Part shown: positions 30,200 through 33,704 of the stretch, one piece after another
Layout of the letters: the number at the start of each line of letters is the position of its first letter
Position numbering within the stretch: the first letter of the stretch is position 1
DNA from: Ramicandelaber brevisporus
Taxonomy: Eukaryota; Kickxellomycota; Ramicandelaberales; Ramicandelaberaceae
Length of the DNA: 33,704 nucleotides
Direction of reading: 5' to 3'
Assembly: GCA_025201865.1 (NCBI GenBank)
Contig: MU602904.1
Span: forward strand, 1 to 33,704
Program-made: the position numbers and the translations under genes
Notes under the pieces: generated by a model
Seen by the model: only the letters and a program-made list of their open reading frames with translations
What the model was told of the DNA's origin: nothing
Databases searched by the model: none

Positions 30200-31615
30200 A
30201 TGAATTCAGACAAGGATATCGAAAAGGACAGCGACTCTGTAACCTCACAGGCTATCCCAGCTAATGACGATGGCGCTCTCAAGAGTGAATTATCCGACGA
30301 ATGGGATAGTCGACGAAGCTGGCTTATGCTAACTCTCTCGTTCTTCGTCTTTGTCTTTCTCAATGGCTACATCAACTGCATTGGAGTTATTCAGCGCCAT
30401 TTCACCGAAGACATGCTGGGACATAGCTCTGCCACAGTTGTCGTTGCTGGCTCAATGCAAGTTGCATTTCTAAATCTAGTTGGGTCGCCAGCCGGCATCG
30501 CAGCTGAGCGTTTTGGCTACAGAGTTGTTCTTATGGCAGGATGCCTGCTGAGCATGGTGGGGCTACTACTTGCATCATTTGTTAATGCTGATAATCTGTG
30601 GTTATTGGTGCTGTCGCATGGAGCTCTTATAGGATCTGCTGCAGCTTTGCTAGTGATCCCCTTGTGCAGTATTCCAACCGTGTGGTTCTTGAAGAGACGT
30701 GGACTGGCAAATGGAATATTGATGGCTGCGAATGGGATATCGGGACTGGCATTCCCACCACTGATGCAGAAACTGATTGACACTGTTGGAATCCATTGGA
30801 CATTGCGCATATTCATATTGGTTGTTGCTGTGATTGGAGGCATTCCATCCTGGTTTATTCACGAGAGCAATCATGCTTCAAGTGTGGCAGTAGCATCACA
30901 AGAACCCGATTCTGGCTCTAAACCGGAACAGCATTCACAATCATCAACATCACAATCACAATCATCATCAGTGATTCAAAGAGTCGGCGCGAAACTGCGT
31001 GCTGTGCTTGGCCTAGTTGCCGACTTTTCGCTACTCCAAAACAAACCATTCATTGTTGTTTCCATTTTAAACTTTACCAGTGGCTGCGCATTCTTTATTC
31101 CATACCAGTACTTGCCAACATATGCTACGCGTCAAGGCTTCACCACAGACCAGGCAGCCCTTCTCGCATCTCTCCTTGGTGCCGGTCAAATAATTGGCGG
31201 GTTCGGAGGCGGTCTTCTTATGGATTACATTGGTGTTTACAACTTGCTCGTTCTTGTTCAACTGTTGAGCACGCTAACACCTGCCGTGCTGTGGACTCTA
31301 AGTCAGCAGTTTTCAGTCTTGGTAGCGTTTAGTGTGACATACGGAATTGCATCAGGTGCTGGTGTGCTGACTACCGGTCCTTCAGTTGCAGTGTTGTTTG
31401 ATGTGAGAAGAGTTCCATCTGCTCTTGGAATGCTGTTCTTGATGTTTGGACTGGGAATTATCGCAACATTTACAGCATATGGTCCACTGGAAGATGTTGA
31501 TCCAGTCAACATGTATCCGTTGATAATCTTCACAGCAGTCTTCAATTTTGTAACAATGGTCCTTTCAATGTATGCTCGATGGATGATATCTCCAAAGTTA
31601 TCTGACAAAGTTTAA
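30200..31615 (+). CDS. Major facilitator superfamily transporter, monocarboxylate-transporter-like
   Basis: The 471-residue protein has about twelve membrane segments. The first starts near residue 38 (WLMLTLSFFVFVFLNGYINCIGVIQRHF). The next parts (SATVVVAGSMQVAFLNLVGSPAGIAAERFGYRVVLMAG) fit the TM2-TM3 region with the family's R-x-G-x-R-x-V-type loop. A polar Ser/Gln-rich loop (about 233-260) separates the two six-helix halves. The pattern suits the MCT/SLC16 and fungal Mch group, whose members move monocarboxylates or related acids; the substrate here cannot be told. The usual acidic signature before TM1 is degenerate (EWDSRRSW). The ATG at 30200 begins a hydrophilic N-terminus; the open frame upstream to 30053 begins at TTG and is leader. 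The gene converges with PUS1, 80 bp apart. Confidence 0.85.
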   Translation: MNSDKDIEKDSDSVTSQAIPANDDGALKSELSDEWDSRRSWLMLTLSFFVFVFLNGYINCIGVIQRHFTEDMLGHSSATVVVAGSMQVAFLNLVGSPAGIAAERFGYRVVLMAGCLLSMVGLLLASFVNADNLWLLVLSHGALIGSAAALLVIPLCSIPTVWFLKRRGLANGILMAANGISGLAFPPLMQKLIDTVGIHWTLRIFILVVAVIGGIPSWFIHESNHASSVAVASQEPDSGSKPEQHSQSSTSQSQSSSVIQRVGAKLRAVLGLVADFSLLQNKPFIVVSILNFTSGCAFFIPYQYLPTYATRQGFTTDQAALLASLLGAGQIIGGFGGGLLMDYIGVYNLLVLVQLLSTLTPAVLWTLSQQFSVLVAFSVTYGIASGAGVLTTGPSVAVLFDVRRVPSALGMLFLMFGLGIIATFTAYGPLEDVDPVNMYPLIIFTAVFNFVTMVLSMYARWMISPKLSDKV

Positions 31616-31695
31616 AACTAGTACATAACTAAAGCTAAACCATAAAAAGAATTTAAGACAATTTAAAGCAATTTAATGTGTATTTTGTTTTTTTG

Positions 31696-33324
31696 TTAGT
31701 CATCATTAGAGTCCTTTTCATCATCGCCATCATCAAATGATGCAGTACTCTCGGTTGATTTAAGCACGCCTTCCGGGTTAATGTAGGGCAACGCTCCATA
31801 TTTAACCTGATACTCATCAATACCGCGGACCCACGCATCAAACCAGTCGTTCTCAACTTCCTCCCGCACAATTTCGTCATAAATGTGTTCCTGCTTAAAC
31901 TTCATGATTGCATCTTCGTATGGCTCAAATGATATTGCTGGTGTATCGACATGGCTCGGGTTCTGCTGACTGTGCAATCCACCGGGTCCATACTTCTTGT
32001 TGTAGTACTCAAACACTGGCCGATCCAGCAGCAAACCTAATCCAGGAGCTTTCGGAATGTTAGCCTTCGATTTCGACAGTAATTCGCGCATCACTGTGAT
32101 TGGAGTGCCAGATCGCACAAGCAAGATGACGAGGCCAATCATTTTGCGGATCTGGTGCATCATGAAAGATTGGCCGTGGACACGAAGACGCAGCCACTCG
32201 GTGCCGTTGATGAGAGTGGGTTCACCAACCACTTCGAATGACATGATGACGCGCTGAGCACTCTTGTCGTTGGCATTTTTGCGAATGGTGAAATTGTGGA
32301 AGTTGTGTGAACCCTTGTATTGAGCAAAGGCTTGTCTGACAGTCTCGAGAGTTTCCGAGGAGATGCGATATGCGCGCTTGGCTGCCATCTCTTCAGCTGA
32401 TAGCCGCTCGACTGGTGGCAGGTCAGAACGCCGAGATGGCTGCGATGCCGATGTCGATGCCTCCGGAGAAGCTGCTGCTGAAGCTGCTGAAGTTGCTGCT
32501 GGTGCTGCTGAAGTTGCATCTGTAGTCGTATCCGTTGCAGTGGCTGGGGAAGTGGAAGCAGAGGACGAGGTGGGTGGCAGGAATACATATGTTGGCAGCA
32601 TGTACTCATACATTCGAGAGTCGCACTGGTTCTTTGGGTTGAATGACTTGACAGTGCGTGCGTATCCCCAAACACGAATCTGCGCTGGCAAATGCTCGTT
32701 AATCTTGGCCACAATGTCTGTTACACCTGGCACATCCACAATCATCTTCAACGACACAACTTGTCCAGCAGCATGTACGCCCTTATCCGTTCTAGCGCAG
32801 CGCTGGAGTGAAACCTTCTTTTGATCGTTCGCATTATCCTTGGACACGGCGCCTGCTGCCACTAGAGCATCAAACAGGTCACCTTCGATTGTGCGCTGAC
32901 CTGGATTGACTTGCATCCCAGCGTATCCCGTGCCGTTAAACCCGAGCAACAATGCAACCTTCTTCTTGGGCAACCGTGGCTCGCCGCTCGGATTGTGCTC
33001 ATCATCTTCATCGTCATTTTCATTGCGCTGACGAGGAGTTTGAGCAACGCGGTCTGTAATGTACAGCGGCTTGCCATCCTTGCTCTTTGGACCACGAGTG
33101 CCTCGGCCGCGGTTGTTCTTTTTCTTCTGCTGGTGTTGCTCTTGTTGCTTTTGAGAATCATCTGTAGCAACAGCAGTGTCGTCAGCATCAACGCGAGATG
33201 AAGACTCCATGGAAGTGGCTATTGCTTCGCCAGCGCTGGAGATGCGTGCACGCTTGACCGTGATATCACTGGCATCAACAGCGTCAGCAGCGTTCGATCC
33301 AGTCAACTGATCTACTGGGTTCAT
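31696..33324 (-). CDS. PUS1: tRNA pseudouridine synthase Pus1
   Basis: Pus1 converts uridine to pseudouridine at several tRNA positions (such as 27 and 34-36) and in some other RNAs, mainly in the nucleus. The 542-residue protein of the TruA family has KKVALLLGFNGTGYAGMQ at 121-138. The catalytic Asp180 lies in RCARTDKGVHAAGQVV. Later motifs are MYEYMLPTYVF, SHNFHNFT and MMHQIRKMIGLVILLV. A low-complexity Ser/Thr/Ala insert sits between YVFLPP and the ERLSAEE motif. The first 115 residues or so are polar and Gln/Lys-rich, with possible nuclear localisation signals (KKKNNRGRGTRG). The C-terminal end is acidic. The ATG at 33324 is the first in frame and lies beside an A/T-rich leader. Confidence 0.94.
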   Translation of the reverse strand: MNPVDQLTGSNAADAVDASDITVKRARISSAGEAIATSMESSSRVDADDTAVATDDSQKQQEQHQQKKKNNRGRGTRGPKSKDGKPLYITDRVAQTPRQRNENDDEDDEHNPSGEPRLPKKKVALLLGFNGTGYAGMQVNPGQRTIEGDLFDALVAAGAVSKDNANDQKKVSLQRCARTDKGVHAAGQVVSLKMIVDVPGVTDIVAKINEHLPAQIRVWGYARTVKSFNPKNQCDSRMYEYMLPTYVFLPPTSSSASTSPATATDTTTDATSAAPAATSAASAAASPEASTSASQPSRRSDLPPVERLSAEEMAAKRAYRISSETLETVRQAFAQYKGSHNFHNFTIRKNANDKSAQRVIMSFEVVGEPTLINGTEWLRLRVHGQSFMMHQIRKMIGLVILLVRSGTPITVMRELLSKSKANIPKAPGLGLLLDRPVFEYYNKKYGPGGLHSQQNPSHVDTPAISFEPYEDAIMKFKQEHIYDEIVREEVENDWFDAWVRGIDEYQVKYGALPYINPEGVLKSTESTASFDDGDDEKDSNDD

Positions 33325-33476
33325 TTTTACTTGTTTTTTTTTTTGCTGCTTTTAGGTTAGACTCGAGGTAAATTAGAGTGAATAAAAGTCGACCCTTTAT
33401 TATTGCTAACGGCTTCAACCCATTCGGCTGATGTATTAGAGTGATATCAAGGGACATGGTTTTTACTTAAACAGCA
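33325..33476. other. 152-bp spacer between PUS1 start and the ABC transporter stop
   Basis: Both flanking genes are on the minus strand, so this should hold the PUS1 promoter and the 3' end of the ABC gene. A T/A run just upstream of PUS1 is the only notable element. Confidence 0.5.
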
Positions 33477-33704
33477 TCACTGTTTATGTTCAAGACGAGT
33501 GAGAGCAGTCGCGCGAAGACCGGCAAAATCGCCCGAGTCGACGCACATCTTGTGGAAGAGACTATCAGCATTGTCCATCAGCTCAATCGGCGATCCATGC
33601 TCCACAATCTGGCCAGCCTGCATCACCACAATGGTATCGTGGTCAGCAACTGCGGTATGGAGACGATGGGCAATCGATATCACCGTGGCATCGCGCAATG
33701 GCTC
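33477..33704 (-). CDS. ABC transporter, C-terminal end of the second nucleotide-binding domain (partial)
   Basis: Only the last 75 codons are inside the window; the 5' part runs off the right edge. The visible sequence begins EPLRDATVISIAHRLHT, with the H-loop His of the ABC ATPase. The D-site context and then IVVMQAGQIVEHGSPIELM follow, after which LFHKMCVDSGDFAGL ends the protein, with stop TGA. The order and the short tail with F-x-x-M-x-x-x-SG fit the ABCC (MRP/Ycf1/Ybt1-like) group, in which vacuolar or plasma-membrane conjugate export is usual. A half-type ABCB cannot be fully excluded from this fragment. Confidence 0.85.
   Translation of the reverse strand, partial: EPLRDATVISIAHRLHTAVADHDTIVVMQAGQIVEHGSPIELMDNADSLFHKMCVDSGDFAGLRATALTRLEHKQ

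Overview
The window looks like nuclear DNA of a fungus, probably an early-diverging lineage. It holds standard fungal housekeeping genes, each as an uninterrupted frame: phosphatidylinositol synthase, HAT1, a stand-alone glutamate 5-kinase with a PUA domain (animals and plants fuse this enzyme into P5CS), an Mpe1/RBBP6 homologue, beta-COP, a Ubc4/5-type E2 and Pus1. A mitochondrial-type cobalamin adenosyltransferase is present; such B12 enzymes are generally absent from Dikarya. Near-total absence of introns, many Gln/Ser/Ala/Asp runs coded by trinucleotide repeats and moderate base composition would fit a Kickxellomycotina-like fungus, but that placement is only a guess.

Layout: PIS1 (+) and HAT1 (+) at 0.67-3.4 kb. 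A 2348-residue, mostly disordered protein of unknown function (-) fills 3.5-10.6 kb. It shares a 1.1 kb divergent upstream region with a bZIP factor (+) that has a membrane span after the zipper (11.7-14.8 kb). Next come an F-box/LRR-like gene (+), then PRO1 (-) and MPE1 (-). A C2H2 zinc-finger gene (+, 21.5-22.5 kb) is cut by one in-frame TAG. Beta-COP (-, 22.9-26.2 kb) carries a recent internal duplication. Then UBC4-like (+), cobalamin adenosyltransferase (+), a small secreted duplicated protein (-), an MFS transporter (+), PUS1 (-) and the C-terminal end of an ABC transporter (-, running off the right edge).

These are mostly independent cellular genes, not an operon or cluster. Themes they share are the ER and secretory pathway (PIS1, beta-COP, the tethered bZIP, the secreted protein) and nuclear RNA/chromatin work (HAT1, Mpe1, Pus1).

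The observations most worth following up are: (1) the zinc-finger gene, where a whole second C2H2 finger is encoded in frame just after a TAG and whose N-terminus carries an 11-residue repeat of SUMO-consensus lysines; (2) the ATF6-like layout of the bZIP protein, with a TGACGTGG element in its own upstream region; (3) the frame-preserving 159-bp duplication in beta-COP; (4) the duplicated secreted protein; and (5) a compact basic island inside the giant low-complexity protein. Start codons were set at the first in-frame ATG; several longer open frames begin only at TTG and were trimmed.
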